Positions 1-10,894 of a stretch of DNA of 64,000 nt are shown here, piece by piece (the stretch's first letter is position 1; each line of letters starts with the position of its first letter). The translations under genes and the position numbers were made by a program. The DNA comes from Amphimedon queenslandica. Taxonomy: Eukaryota > Porifera > Demospongiae > Haplosclerida > Niphatidae. Below the pieces are notes generated by a model that had not been told where the DNA came from, made no database searches, and saw only the letters and a program-made list of their open reading frames with translations. The DNA lies in NCBI RefSeq assembly GCF_000090795.2, contig NW_003546527.1:21138-85137 (forward strand). The letters are read 5' to 3'.

Positions 1-2
1 AA

Positions 3-272
3 TGGGGCTCTGCATGTAGTCACAAGTTTGGATATCCTGAGGCTAATGTAGCTTGTCGTATGATGGGTTACTCTAGTGCTGTACAAGTATTTACTAATGA
101 AGAGAGTGAATATGATGATACAGTTGATAATAAAATAGTTGTATCACAGTTAAAGTGTGATGGAACAGAGAATCATCTCTCTGACTGCTACATTCGTCAT
201 GCTCACATATGTCACAGAGGCAAACCTGTCTACTTGGAGTGCACTGAATGGTTAGTGATACTGTGTCTTTGA
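3..272 (+). CDS. SRCR-domain protein, 3' end only (partial)
   Basis: This is the C-terminal part of a scavenger-receptor cysteine-rich domain cut by the window edge. Visible hallmarks are WGSACSHKFGYPEANVACR, then RMMGYSSA, then LKCDGTENHLSDC, ending in the last cysteine before LECTEW. It is strikingly close to the second SRCR domain of the gene at 766-2675 (shared CRMMGYSSAV and ENHLSDC blocks), so the two are probably tandem duplicates of one astacin-SRCR gene. SRCR domains act extracellularly in ligand binding. A GTTAGT donor-like site lies at about 251, so the reading frame either stops at 272 or splices to a short last exon, as in the neighbour. Confidence 0.75.
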   Translation, partial: WGSACSHKFGYPEANVACRMMGYSSAVQVFTNEESEYDDTVDNKIVVSQLKCDGTENHLSDCYIRHAHICHRGKPVYLECTEWLVILCL

Positions 273-765
273 TTAACTATAATTCTCTTTTACAGATTAT
301 ACACTCAAGTCAATTGTAACAGCAATCTCAAAGATGTTTTGTAGTAGCAATAGCAACTTTTCCTATAATTATATAATTGAACTTTAATATACATTTATAA
401 TAATGTTAAACTATAATTACTTTAATGAACAAGTAGCGTACAACCAGAGATGTTTTACATAATAAAAGTGCCCTCCCTACAAGGAACTATGATCTCAAAA
501 TTAATCCAGCTGAACTTGACAAACTATCATTGATGTCAATTATTAATTTATACGTTAACCAATCATAGAGCTAATAAAAACACAATTATGACTGGTGTGT
601 TGATTCTGAAGTAGAAATACACAAACTGTCTTTAACAAACTAATTAGTTTTAATGAGATATTGCTCAATTTGGACACCATGTGCCAGCAATTGGTATAAA
701 TTCTCAATACAACTTGCCTTATTGACTGCTACTACAGAGCAATAGTTACTATAGGCTTGAATAAG
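273..765. other. intergenic, AT-rich
   Basis: No convincing exon is visible. The stretch holds the 3' flank of the first SRCR gene and the promoter and 5' UTR of the second. I saw no repeat of note. Confidence 0.5.
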
Positions 766-2675
766 ATGATTCTTGCATTTCTTTGTCTGCTGGCAGTTGC
801 TTCTGCTAGAGGCAGTAGTTCCTCTTCATCAGATAAAAGTTATATAATGACTAGTAGTCTTAATGTTACTCTCCAATGTATGTAGGTATGGAGGTTCGAA
901 TTCCTCCTGACTTGGACAGAGGAAGCAAAATAAAAGGTGAGCAAGAATGATCTGTTACTATGTATACATCATCTTAAATACAGAAGCAAGTAACAAGTTC
1001 AATACTTTTGGTGAAGGTCAGAATGCATTATTAATGCAGCATGGTTCATACTCAATATTATGCTTTTAGACCCAGAGAATTTTGAAGACCTCGTATTCAT
1101 TGAAGACGATATACTTGTGACCAAAGAGGAAGCTGCTATATACAAAAAGAGTGGCTGGAATGGGCTGATAAAGTCAAATGCTTGGAACCCAGACTTGGCA
1201 ACAAGATGGAGCAAGACGATTCCCCATAAAATATCCGTACAAATTGTGGATGATGCTAATTTTGAAGGAACAAAAATTGAAGCAAACTTAAAAGCAGTCA
1301 TACAAGATTTTGAAAAGCAAACATGTGTCAGGTTTCCTGCAAAGAAAGATACAGATAAGCAATACTTAAGTTTTAAGAGAAGTGCTATGGGGTAAGCTTA
1401 TACCATTAATATCACAGTCTCACCATACAACATGTACAGATGTTACAGCTATAATGGAAAACCAAAAAGTGGTCGCAGATCAATTTATCTCAACTTTGAA
1501 TGCAGTGGAACAGAGGAAAGAAAGGGAGAGGCAGCACATCAAATACTGCATGCTATGGGACGATACCATGAGAACAATCGACCTGATAGAGATGATTTTA
1601 TCAGCATTGCTAGTGATAATACATGTGAGGGAATCTAAACTATATTATTGACAAAATATAGAGCATTACAATAGTCTAAATTATAATTTAAGTTTTGTTA
1701 TTTTTAAGGTCCTTCCAGCTTTGAAAAGCATTCTGATGCCTTAACCTACCACATTGGATATGATTACTACTCTATTATGCATCACAATCCAAGGCAATGC
1801 TCTGCTTGCAGCATAGGACGGTCTTCTTTCACTATCCTTAAAACTGGGATCACTTACAATTCAGTTGGACAAAGAAAAGCACTATCAAAATCAGATATTG
1901 CACATGTCAAAGCAGTCTTTTGTCCAAGTATGTGCTACATCAAGTCCATGTAGTCTTTATCATTATTCTGGCAGGTATGATGATGAGACTGGTAGGTGGT
2001 GAAGGATCATATGAGGGACGTCTTGAAGTTAACGACGATGAAGTCTGGGCCTCTGTCTGCTCCAGTAGCTTTAATACAAATGAAGCTAGTGTTGTGTGCA
2101 GATATCTCGGTCATCCTAATGTGCAAGATGTGTACAGTGCAGAAGAAATGCCTGCAAGATTTGCAGTCAGCCAAAGAACTGCAGTTTGGTCAAAGGAATT
2201 TGAATGCACAGGAGATGAAGTAAATCCGTTTACTTGCACAAAGAATAAAGTGAAATCTGCCTCAAAATGCAATGATGTGGCCATTAGGTGTTTCAGTAAG
2301 CATATGTCACACACTGTCCCTATATAATTACTGTCACTTTTTGTCTTTACAGAGGCTGCTCGTTTCATTGATGAGAATGATGACAGTGGACGTCTGGAGG
2401 TGTTCCATGAAGAAAAATGGGACTCAGTATGCAGTCACAACTTTGGTCGAAAGGAGGCAAATGTAGCTTGTCGTATGATGGGTTACTCTAGTGCTGTAGA
2501 AGCTTACACTGACAGATACAATGATGCAGCTCATAGTGAATCCAGATCACAGTTCACATGCAAGGGAGACGAGAACCACCTCTCAGACTGCGAGTACACT
2601 CATGATTGTCCAGGCGGTGGTAGTGTGTTTTTGAAATGCACCAATTGTAAGTTGAGAAACAATTCGGAAAGATAA
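766..2675 (+). CDS. secreted astacin-like (catalytically altered) protein with two SRCR domains
   Basis: Seven exons (766-838, 886-936, 1070-1391, 1440-1624, 1709-1927, 1975-2295, 2353-2675) join in phase to 497 residues. A signal peptide (MILAFLCLLAVASA) is followed by a short pro-segment, an M12A astacin domain (TCVRF, then GCYSYNGK, zinc helix, and Met-turn YDYYSIMHH) and two SRCR domains. The three zinc-ligand histidines are present in HQILHAMGRYH, but the glutamate of HExxH is glutamine (codon 1540-1542), and the tyrosine after the Met-turn SxMH is histidine (1783-1785). In known astacins that Glu polarises the catalytic water and the Tyr is the fifth zinc ligand. The protein is therefore probably a secreted pseudoprotease or zinc-binding module, by inference. 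A donor-like GTAAGT at 2647 leaves the last few residues uncertain. Confidence 0.85.
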
Positions 2676-3069
2676 TTTTACCATTTCGCTAATAGGAACA
2701 AGATTAAATCACTGTTAAAAACACTTGTAAAAAGCTGTAGTGTAACTCATCAACTATTAGTTTCTTAGGTATTATAGAGTATTTGTCTTGGCCTCTTTAT
2801 TATTTAAATTATAATAATAGTGAAACAAATTATTATTGCTTGTGTGAGTTGTGTCCAAACCACTTTCATACGTACATTTGGGATTAGAATCGCAATATCA
2901 TAAACAATCATAACATATTCAGTGTCAACATTATAAGTAAATTGACAGTCTCATTACCAACATGACAGAATGGCTCCATCATGATCAACACTTGTAATAA
3001 ATGAATCAAACAACTTATTTAGTTAAAAAAACACACAGTCACACCCACACAGTTCATCCTCAGTGTCCC
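2676..3069. other. intergenic between convergent genes
   Basis: AT-rich 3' flanks of the SRCR gene (+) and the PTB adaptor gene (-). No further exon or structured element seen. Confidence 0.45.
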
Positions 3070-5174
3070 CTATGATACCAGTAGGTTCTCAGTAGAGCCG
3101 GATGGGGTCACAACTGGTGTATTCCCATGAGAAATGGGGTCAGCATGCTGCCGAACAAGGTCAAGTGAGGGATGCTTGACAACATCCGTCTCTAACGTTG
3201 AACGCAAAATATCAGGATTAGAGCGAGAGCGAGCTAATCGTATAAAATCCTCGTCTACATTAGAGGATATGCTGCTAGTTGTTGACGTTATTGAGGGACG
3301 AGTCACTGCTATGGCAGGTCTATTGGGACTATTAGAAGCATCTGTGTCTTCCTGAGATCCTTCTGAAGGCTGGGACTGGGTATGTATCCGATAAGTGAGA
3401 GGAGAGCCTGGAATAACTGGCCTGGCAGGGCTGACCTGAATAAAATAGCATAGTGACTTAGGTCCTCCATTTTGTCCCCCCTTACCTTTGTATCGTTATC
3501 CTTTTGTGGTTCAAAGAGGATGTCCCTCTCTGGGGTGGCAGGGAAATTCCCTTGCTGCTCCTGCAGTATCTGACATGCAAGATAAAACGCTTTGGAAATG
3601 CTCAGAGCGAGCGCATATGCTTTGTCTGGATTAGCAGCTTTAAAGACATAACAACAGAACCGATTATCTGGGGGGAAAGCATGAATACATGAAAGGGAGA
3701 GTGTTACTAGGTCATACCTTCTTTGGCAACAAAGCTAACAGCCTCCTTGTATCTCTTGTCAAGGCCACAATACGAGACATGGAGTACAGGGAAGTCGTAA
3801 AGGATGGTCTTCTCTTCTGTGAGTTTAATGCGAATGTTGTTAGTAGTCACTTTAACTGAAACAGGTTTGCCTATATCACTGGGAGCTGGTAGAGAAGGAA
3901 AAATAAATTAAACAATCATGCAATTGCATATTTTTCTGATTCATATACATGTTTTTATGTTGTGTAGAAAATTTGAACTGATTCCAGTCAAATTTGAATT
4001 TTTTAAAAGTTGCTTCGATATTTGGCTAAAGTCCCTGTACTATAGTACACGGTCTCGGGCCAAATTTTGCCAAAATTAAAAAGGAGAGATTTCTCCACTT
4101 TTATAATTTTCTGATACATAATACACATCCTTATGTTGTGTAGAAAGTTCGAATTGATTCCGGTCAAATTTTGATTTTTTATAAATTTTAAAAGTTGCCC
4201 CACATGCTTTTAGGCTCGTCACTCATATAAAGCATGTTTTTTAGCTCACTGAACATGCTTTGTGAGAAAGCAGAGCATGCACAGCTTTTCAAAATTATCT
4301 ATATACAATAATTATTTTTTCATTCAATGCCACAAACAAAGAGACAATTCAGGCTGCGGTTACACTACTCCATTAGAAAAGACTTTTATAGTCACAGATA
4401 CAGGTTTGTTTATTGTATGGTGTATCAAAGGCACCACCAAGAGTTTATAATAGTGGAGACGGCAGGAGGGGTAGTTAGAAGTATCATAATAATTGTGAAT
4501 ACTGGTAGTTAGACACAGTGCCTTTCATATACCCACACACTATAGTACAAACTACAGCTGTTTAATGTTACTGTATAAATACATGAGGATGTTAGTTGAT
4601 TAGAGCCTCGGCTTCTTAACAGCGAATTTTTTAAAGACAAACAAATTTCGCGAATTTCGCAGATTTTTCAAGATTTGTGAAATTAAATTCCTTGAAAATC
4701 AATTTTTACAGGATGGTAGAATAACCCGATATATCAAGTAACCCTCAACACCTGTAGTTTATCTATATCATGTAAACACTTGAAAACAAAAACTAAACGT
4801 AGCCTCTAACTAATAAGGAATGTTACTTAGAGGGGGTGGTTACATGTATAAGTGCTATTGCACAACTCAGCACTAGCAATTGCAATTAGGCCACTATTTT
4901 CTTTCTTACCATCAGACCAGAGCAATTGAACAGCTTTATCAGTGCAGCCATGATCCTGTTCTTGACCCTGATCCACGATAGACTTTCCCAAGTATTCCAC
5001 TCTATAGCTGAACCCAGCAACGAACGGGGTCCGATCCTTATCCGGGGACACGGCACGTACCGGCTCCTCTTCTGTAGAGTTTTCTCTCCCACCTCCTCCG
5101 AAACGTCTCCTCAGTAACGGACTGTTCTTTACTGCTTGGACAGCGTCGCTGACTGCTTTCTGAACCGCCTCCAT
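3070..5174 (-). CDS. PTB/PID-domain adaptor (LDLRAP1- or FAM43-like)
   Basis: Four minus-strand exons (5174-4910, 3885-3718, 3667-3486, 3435-3070) join in phase to 326 residues. The N-terminus (MEAVQKAVSDAVQ, then LLRRRFGGGGR) recalls the ARH/LDLRAP1 leader. The PTB domain starts at FSYRVEYLGKSIV. GCTDKAVQLLW resembles the equivalent part of FAM43. Later parts are VSVKVTTNNIRI, VLHVSYCGLDKRYKEA, FCYVFKAAN and ALSISKAFYLACQ, the usual PTB beta strands and C-terminal helix. The tail is Ser/Pro-rich and carries RLARSRSNPDIL, reminiscent of a 14-3-3 or kinase site. PTB proteins bind NPxY tails of receptors at the membrane. Choosing between LDLRAP1, FAM43 and a sponge-specific paralogue needs a phylogeny. 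The first intron carries a repeat. Confidence 0.75.
3925..4265 (-). repeat. copy of the dispersed 186-bp-unit repeat family, reverse orientation
   Basis: The palindromic core (ctgtactatagtac near 4033), the ttatgttgtgtagaaa block twice (about 3956 and 4131) and an AGCATGC-rich end are the reverse complement of the units seen at 9181-10031 and 44870-46020. It lies in the first intron of the PTB gene. It is about one and a half units long with degraded ends. Confidence 0.7.
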
Positions 5175-5361
5175 TTCTAGGTTCTAGTTCTACTAGTAGC
5201 ACTTTTAAAAAATTAAAAGTTTCACGGAGAGAACACGGGGCATAATTAAAAATCTACGGGGTTTCCTATTTCTCAGCCACGCCTACTTTATGATCAGCTC
5301 TTTTCTTGCAGCAAAAATATTTTGCATTTCAGGCCCTTTCTTTAGACGTTCCTTGCTAGCC
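5175..5361. promoter_or_regulatory. short divergent promoter interval (PTB gene / MPPED gene)
   Basis: Only 187 bases separate the start codon of the minus-strand PTB gene from the chosen start codon of the plus-strand phosphoesterase gene, so both promoters and 5' UTRs must lie in or overlap this interval. No TATA box stands out. Confidence 0.5.
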
Positions 5362-6543
5362 ATGGCTTTGAAAATTGATCCAAGAGACCCAAATTTTGCC
5401 TGGGACAAGATGAAAGTGAGTGGGAATCATTTGTGTGACCTGAGCTTTACTAATTATTTTAATTTAATAATAATAATAATAATTTTCCCCAGGTACACCA
5501 AAAAGTTGAAGAAATCAAGCTAGTAGACCCCTTGTCTCCCAAAAAGGAAGGGCACACTCGCTTTGTATGCATCAGTGACACTCACAACAAGACCTCCAAG
5601 TGAGACGCAAATCGCAACGCTATACTTTAAATAATACGAAACTATTTTCTTATTTTTTGTTTCTCTTAAGTTTATTGGTACCTGATGGTGACGTGTTGAT
5701 TCATGCTGGCGACTTCACTGGAGTCGGTCACAGAAAAGAAGTTCAAGTTTTTAAAGATTTCGTTCTGACACTTCCCCACCCAAACAAAGTGAGAAACTGT
5801 TGTCTCTTCTCACACAGCGAATATCACAAAAATAAAAGATAATACTTGAAATTATTTATTCTAGATCATCATCGCTGGTAATCACGACATTACTTTTGAC
5901 GAAGAGAGCTATCCCAAAATATATTCGACTTTTGGACACAGAGAGCCTTACAACTGCCAAGAAATAAAGGACATGATAGCTAAGGAACCTAGTATTACAT
6001 ACTTGGAGGATTCGGGTTGCACCATTAATGGGATCAGCATATGGGGATCTCCCTGGTACTATAAATACAATGATTAATAAAATTGTTAATTTTCTGTTTG
6101 CAGGCAACCAGCTTTTTGCGGCTGGGGTTTCAATTTAGAGAGAGGAGAACCACTTCAGAAGAAATGGGACCTCATACCAGAAGACACTGATGTGCTCATA
6201 ACTCATGGGCCACCAATTGGTTAGGCATTCTCACTGATCAATGATAATTAGTTGCTATTCATTTTAAGGTCATGGGGATTTGTGCTTTCATGGTGGAAGG
6301 GCAGGCTGTGTTGATCTCCTCCAAACAATACAGGGGAGAGTGAAACCGAGGTATCATGTTTTTGGCCACATTCATGAAGGCAAGTAATATAAACCTCTTT
6401 ATCCTGTCTCACCCTCTCTTTCTTTTTCAGGCTATGGTGTTACTACTGATGGCAATACAATTTATGTTAATGCCTCAACTTGTAACATACAGTACAGGCC
6501 TTTAAACAAGCCGGTTGTTTTTGACATTCCTAATAAATCATGA
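5362..6543 (+). CDS. MPPED: MPPED-family metallophosphoesterase
   Basis: Seven exons (5362-5415, 5493-5599, 5671-5788, 5865-6055, 6104-6219, 6269-6379, 6431-6543) encode 269 residues in continuous phase. The full metallophosphoesterase signature is present: FVCISDTHN, IHAGDFT, IIAGNHD, LITHGPP and HVFGHIHEG. The order and spacing match MPPED1/MPPED2 (UPF0046), including GWGFNLERGEPL and the ending NASTCNIQYRP. These are cytosolic class III cyclic-nucleotide phosphodiesterase-like enzymes. Where mammalian MPPED1/2 read FGGIHEG, this one keeps the catalytic His (FGHIHEG), so it is probably fully metal-competent. Start 5362 (GCCATGG) was preferred to the upstream in-frame ATG at 5290 on context. 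The sixth intron (from 6380) uses a GC donor. An AATAAA occurs within the last codons. Confidence 0.92.
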
Positions 6544-6681
6544 AGGTTTTTATAGAAAATGACAGATTTTTATATTACCATTTTTAATCCTGTAGTAAGA
6601 ATTAGCATTATAAAAATATGTTAATCTTTAATTGTTATGACTATTTTATTTGTGTTATTGACATGAAAGAGAGTCTTGCCA

Positions 6682-8846
6682 TCAGCAGCTGTACATGCCT
6701 GGTCTTTCCCTCCTACAGCGCGAATGGGGAGGGCAACGGAATGCATCAAGACTGCAGTAATCCACATCTTCCAACAAATCAACAATAATTTATTTGATTA
6801 AGTGAGACTCAAGTGACCTACCTAATACGTACAAGACATTGTCTGAATATTTCCAGTGCTTAGGCTGCCCAAATCCTCTCCTCAACAAGCCGTCAGAGCT
6901 GAACCCAATGCAGTGGTAAGTCTTTAAGCAAGCTTCCTTTAGCTTCTCTACATCGCCATGAGCCTGAGGATAATATACCAGCTCTCCATAGGGTACAAAG
7001 TCATCTTTATTCTAAATGTAAAAGTCAACAATATTACCTTATTCCCCTCCACTCACATTAAAAACGTAAAACTCTGTTTTCCTTCCAGTATAGTCTTTCC
7101 AGTTTCTTCCATCAATGTAATCTGCAAGTTTCTCATCAGCTTCAGCCTGTGACACTCTCCCTTCAACATATCTAACAAAAAAATTGAAAATAGCAAGAAA
7201 TACCAGGAGTGCATAAACAATACATAAGCTACTGCTTCCTATGCATGCACTTACAATTCAACACAGCGATCATGAATCCAGCCATAGCCTTCATGACAGC
7301 TACACTCAAATTGAGCTGGCCCTAGGAAGAGGCATAAATAAAAGTTTACCAAAAAGAAGCCACGATGATAGTGGTTACCTTTGTAAGTGCAAGTCGAGTT
7401 TCCAAAGCAGTTGTGAAGTCCAGCTTCACACACGTCAATCTCTGCAACATAAAGTCCAGGGCCTTTCTGCCACTTTGATTGATGATCAATTATACCTTAA
7501 GAAAGAGAAAGAGGAAGGGGGGGGGGGACAATATTTCTATGTTATATGAACAGTTCCACTCAATACCTTTGAGTTGACCCTGTGCATTAAATGCTACACA
7601 TTCATCGACGATGTTGCAAATTTCCCTAACATGCTGTATCAAAACATCAAGTATAAAATAAAGCAGACAGTCTTTACTTCAATAGACCCATCAACTTTTC
7701 TTCTATCCTTACCAGAGTTTACTCCTAATGAAGGGAGAGTAAAGAGAATCAAAATTAAAGTCCATACCTGGGAAAAATTTGTACGTTTTATGTCTATAAA
7801 ACTTTGCAACTGGAATATTATGTTCTCTAGCATAAGCAGTATACCTTATAAAAGAGATATTATGAAAGAGGTTTACATAAATTGTCAGTCAATTCTCGTA
7901 GTTACTTTTCTCTTAAATCTCCTATCCTTTTGAGAAATGCTTTGTTCTTGTGATCAATGAATTCATTAAAAGCCTTTGAGTGGATTGAATCAAGTGCAGC
8001 TGGTTTGGAGCTGGGATTTAAATGAAAGGATTACACGTAGATCTAAATGGCTAACCCTGGATCATTTGTTCTACTTTTAAACCATTTGACAAACTTTGAA
8101 ATACCTGATATGGGGAGTGATAGGAAGATGGGCATTATAAATCATCAGTGGCTTATACCTTCTTTCAATGACGTTTGTGAAATAGTTTTTAATCTGTCCC
8201 TTGTATCAGAATAGGATGCATGTGTAAAGGTATCTGCAAGTGTTGTACTGGTCTGCATTAAGAAAATAAGTCCAAGGTAATAGTAATACAGTAAGTATCA
8301 GTACATGGTATTTCATTAAAATGGTTAAGAAGGATTTTTCCAATTTTATAATTTCCTCTGATACATATACATGTACAGATGTTGTAATCAATTTTGAGCT
8401 GATTCAGATCAAAATTGAATTTTTTATGTATAAATGCAATGAAACAAATTCAAAATTTAAAATGCAATAAACTTTACAACAACACAATGATGATACTCAC
8501 AATTTTAACTTCTTTCTTCAATTCCTGCATCAACAGCTTTGCTACTTCTGTCAAAGCCACGCCCACTCCATTTCCAACATTAAAAATGGCTGAAACACAC
8601 GAGCTATCAGACCCAGTGGCATGCTCTAGTGCTTCTTCAACAGAATTCAACACATCATCAATATACACAAAATCATACTGCACAGAACTACCACTAAAAA
8701 TACAATTAAAAAATGATGTATTTAATAATAATAATAACAATGATAATAATAATTTTTTGTTGTGTTTTTTTCTCTTTCTGTCATTAATTACTTCTCCTCC
8801 CTCATTTTTTCTTCCCCTCTCCTTATTATTATTATCATTATCATCA

Positions 8847-8892
<46 letters not shown>

Positions 8893-10894
8893 CATTGTTG
8901 TTTCTGTTATTGTTATGTTATTAATTTTAAGATTATATAATAATAATGAATAATAATATTATAACTTGCTTTCTATGAGGTATTTCTACAGGATTATTAT
9001 CATCGATGGTCTTAGCAATGTCGTATACAGCATTACCAGGAGATGACCAAGGACCATACACTGAGAACAGCCTCAGAATGACAGAGGAGAGTGATTTAGG
9101 ATAGGTACAAGTGTATCCAGTAACGAGACTCTCTCCACTCATCTATTTTAATATTAAAATTAAATTTGTCTGAATGTACACAGGGTTTCCCACAAAACAT
9201 GCTTGATTGAAATAAAAGCAGCTTCATAAGAATGGCCCAATTTTGAGCAACTTAAAAAAAATTCGTAAAAAATCAAATTTTGATCGGAATCTGCTTAAAC
9301 TTTCTACACAACATAAGTAAATGTATATGCATCAGAAAAAAATAGAAAAATGAAGAATTCTCTCCTTGACAATTTTGACAAAATTTGGCCAATAACCCTG
9401 TACTATAGTACAGGGACTTTGGTCCGATTTTTGAGCAAATTAAAAAATTCATAAAAAATCCAATTTTGATCGGAACCAACTCAAACTTTCTATACAACAT
9501 AAAAACATTTATATGCATCAGAAAATATTATAAAAATGGAAAATTCTCTCCTAGTCATTTTTGCCAAAATTTGGTCTGAGACCATGTACTATAGTACAGG
9601 GACTTTGGCATAACTTTTGAGAATTTTTAAAAATTTGTAAAAAATCTAATTTTGATTGGAATCAGCTCAAACTTTCTACACAACATAAGTACATGTATAT
9701 GTATCAGAAAATATTATAAAAATTGAGAATTCTCTCCTAGTCATTTTTGCCAAAATTTTGCCAATAACCCTGTACTATAGTACAGGGACTTTGGTCCGAT
9801 TTTTGAGCAAATTGAAAAATCCATAAAAAATAAAATTTTGATCAGGATTTGCTGAAACTTTCTGAGCAATATAAGCAAATGTATATGCATCAGAAAAAAA
9901 ATTAGAAAAATCAAGAATTCACTTGTTGATATTTTTGACAAAATTTGGCGAAAGTCCCTGGACTATAAAAAATGGCTTTTGGCCTGATTTTTGAGCAAAA
10001 GAAGCTAAGAATTATGCCAAAATGATGTGGGGAATCCTGCATATACAGCTGCCTCCTTTCATTTCTTACTTTCATGGCTGCCAGCATGTATTTTGGAGGA
10101 GAGAGCTCACTTGCAGTAGAAAAGGGAAGAGGATTAGCCGAAGAATAAACATCAAATGACGAGAGATACACTAAACGAATTAGAGAAGCCTGAATGAGAA
10201 AGAGAGTGGGTCACATCAAAATACAAAAACTCACATTATCCTCTCTCTTTCTTATAACGTCAAGGAGATTGACAAGCGGCTCAATGTTACCGCTCACAGA
10301 TTTCAAAGGATCAGCTTCATTGCTGCTTACAGCATGGACGACACCAGTTATATCAGGATGATGATTAAAGACATAGTGAACATCATGAACATCAGAACAA
10401 CTCCCCTGGAGTAATTGCACTCCTATACAAGAACTACTATAATACTGTACTACTGTATAGTATTTTGTGGCTTTAAATTTTAATTGTTTAGATTTTTGTC
10501 AGAATTAATATTCGTTGTTTATGAAATTTAGCGGAATTAATTTTAGTGGATTTGAACCTGCACAAAAATTAATTCCACGATATTATACGGTAATCAGTTC
10601 TTGTTCATCATAATGCATGCAAATAACTTCACCTTTCTCACTGAGAATGGAGGCTTTCTTCTTTAAGAGGGCTTCATCATTATTGAAATTATCCAGTAGT
10701 ACAACTTTATGACCTTTTTCTGTGAGTCTAAGTGAGGTATGAAAACCAATGAAGTTGGCTCCTCCGGTTACAAGAACTGTTAAGGAAGGGATAAATTACA
10801 ACTGAATACAACACATACTTTTGCTTCCACTAACAAATAAACCTTGTAGGACACATAATAATAAAATTTGGCTAAGATGAGCCACAGGCACCAT
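6682..10894 (-). CDS. NAD-dependent sugar epimerase/dehydratase fused to Cys-rich and EGF-like modules
   Basis: Minus-strand multi-exon gene. The chosen start (10894) gives a hydrophobic leader (MVPVAHLSQILLLCVLQ) that runs straight into the Rossmann motif VLVTGGANFIGFHTS of an extended SDR. DNFNNDEALL, HAVSSNEADP, YLSSFDVYSS, VILRLFSVYGPWSSPG, QYDFVYIDDVLN, IFNVGNGVGVALTEV and TSLKEGISKFVKWFK follow the UDP-glucuronate epimerase / UDP-sugar pattern in order. In the expected Tyr-x-x-x-Lys region I read PPKYMLAAMK, which does not give the canonical YxxxK spacing. After the SDR come a linker, a Cys-pair module (REICNIVDECVAFNAQGQLK), a clear EGF-like domain (CEAGLHNCFGNSTC, FECSCHEGYGWIHDRC), a second Cys-pair module (EACLKTYHCIGFSSDGLL) and a last Cys-rich stretch. 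A luminal or secreted location is inferred. One intron (from 8969) uses a GC donor. Confidence 0.78.
8325..8435 (-). repeat. fragment of the 186-bp-unit repeat, reverse orientation
   Basis: Contains the reversed block with tttataatttcctctgatac, acatgtacagatgttgt and gagctgattcagatcaaaat. It is a single partial unit in an intron of the epimerase gene. Confidence 0.6.
8735..8955. repeat. TTA/ATT simple repeat cluster
   Basis: Interrupted AAT and TTA/TCA trinucleotide runs, densest at 8824-8897, within an intron of the epimerase gene. Confidence 0.85.
9181..10031 (+). repeat. tandem array of 186-bp units with palindromic core; possible TIR ends
   Basis: At least three full units. The palindrome ctgtactatagtacag starts at 9398, 9584 and 9770, giving an exact 186-base period, and a decayed fourth lies near 9955. 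Each unit repeats a block with gatcggaatc, ctcaaactttctacacaaca and tatgcatcagaaaa. The left end reads cagggtttcccacaaa and the right end ggggaatcctg, its degraded inverted copy. The flanks aatgtaca and catataca match at 6 of 8 bases. This looks like a non-autonomous DNA transposon with internally amplified units. It sits in an intron of the epimerase gene. Confidence 0.75.
10451..10592. mobile_element. small MITE-like inverted-repeat element
   Basis: Begins tactgtatagtat and ends atattatacggta, so the two ends are imperfect inverted repeats, with an inner inverted pair (gcggaattaatttta / aaaattaattccacg). It is about 142 bases, bounded by TA, inside an intron of the epimerase gene. The end motif TACCGTA is shared with the larger element at 31987-32417. 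Confidence 0.55.

Noticed and set aside
4600-4740. Possible MITE in the PTB intron (AAATTTCGCGAATTTCGC)
   Set aside because: A short palindromic core is present, but no paired termini or flanking duplication could be found.
8415-8953. Long plus-strand open frames with poly-Leu or poly-Ile
   Set aside because: They are translations of TTA/ATT microsatellites in an intron of the minus-strand epimerase gene.
9273-9941. Minus-strand frames with FLMHIHLLMLCRKF repeats
   Set aside because: Reading frames through the 186-bp repeat units; similar peptides appear at every copy and have no gene structure.
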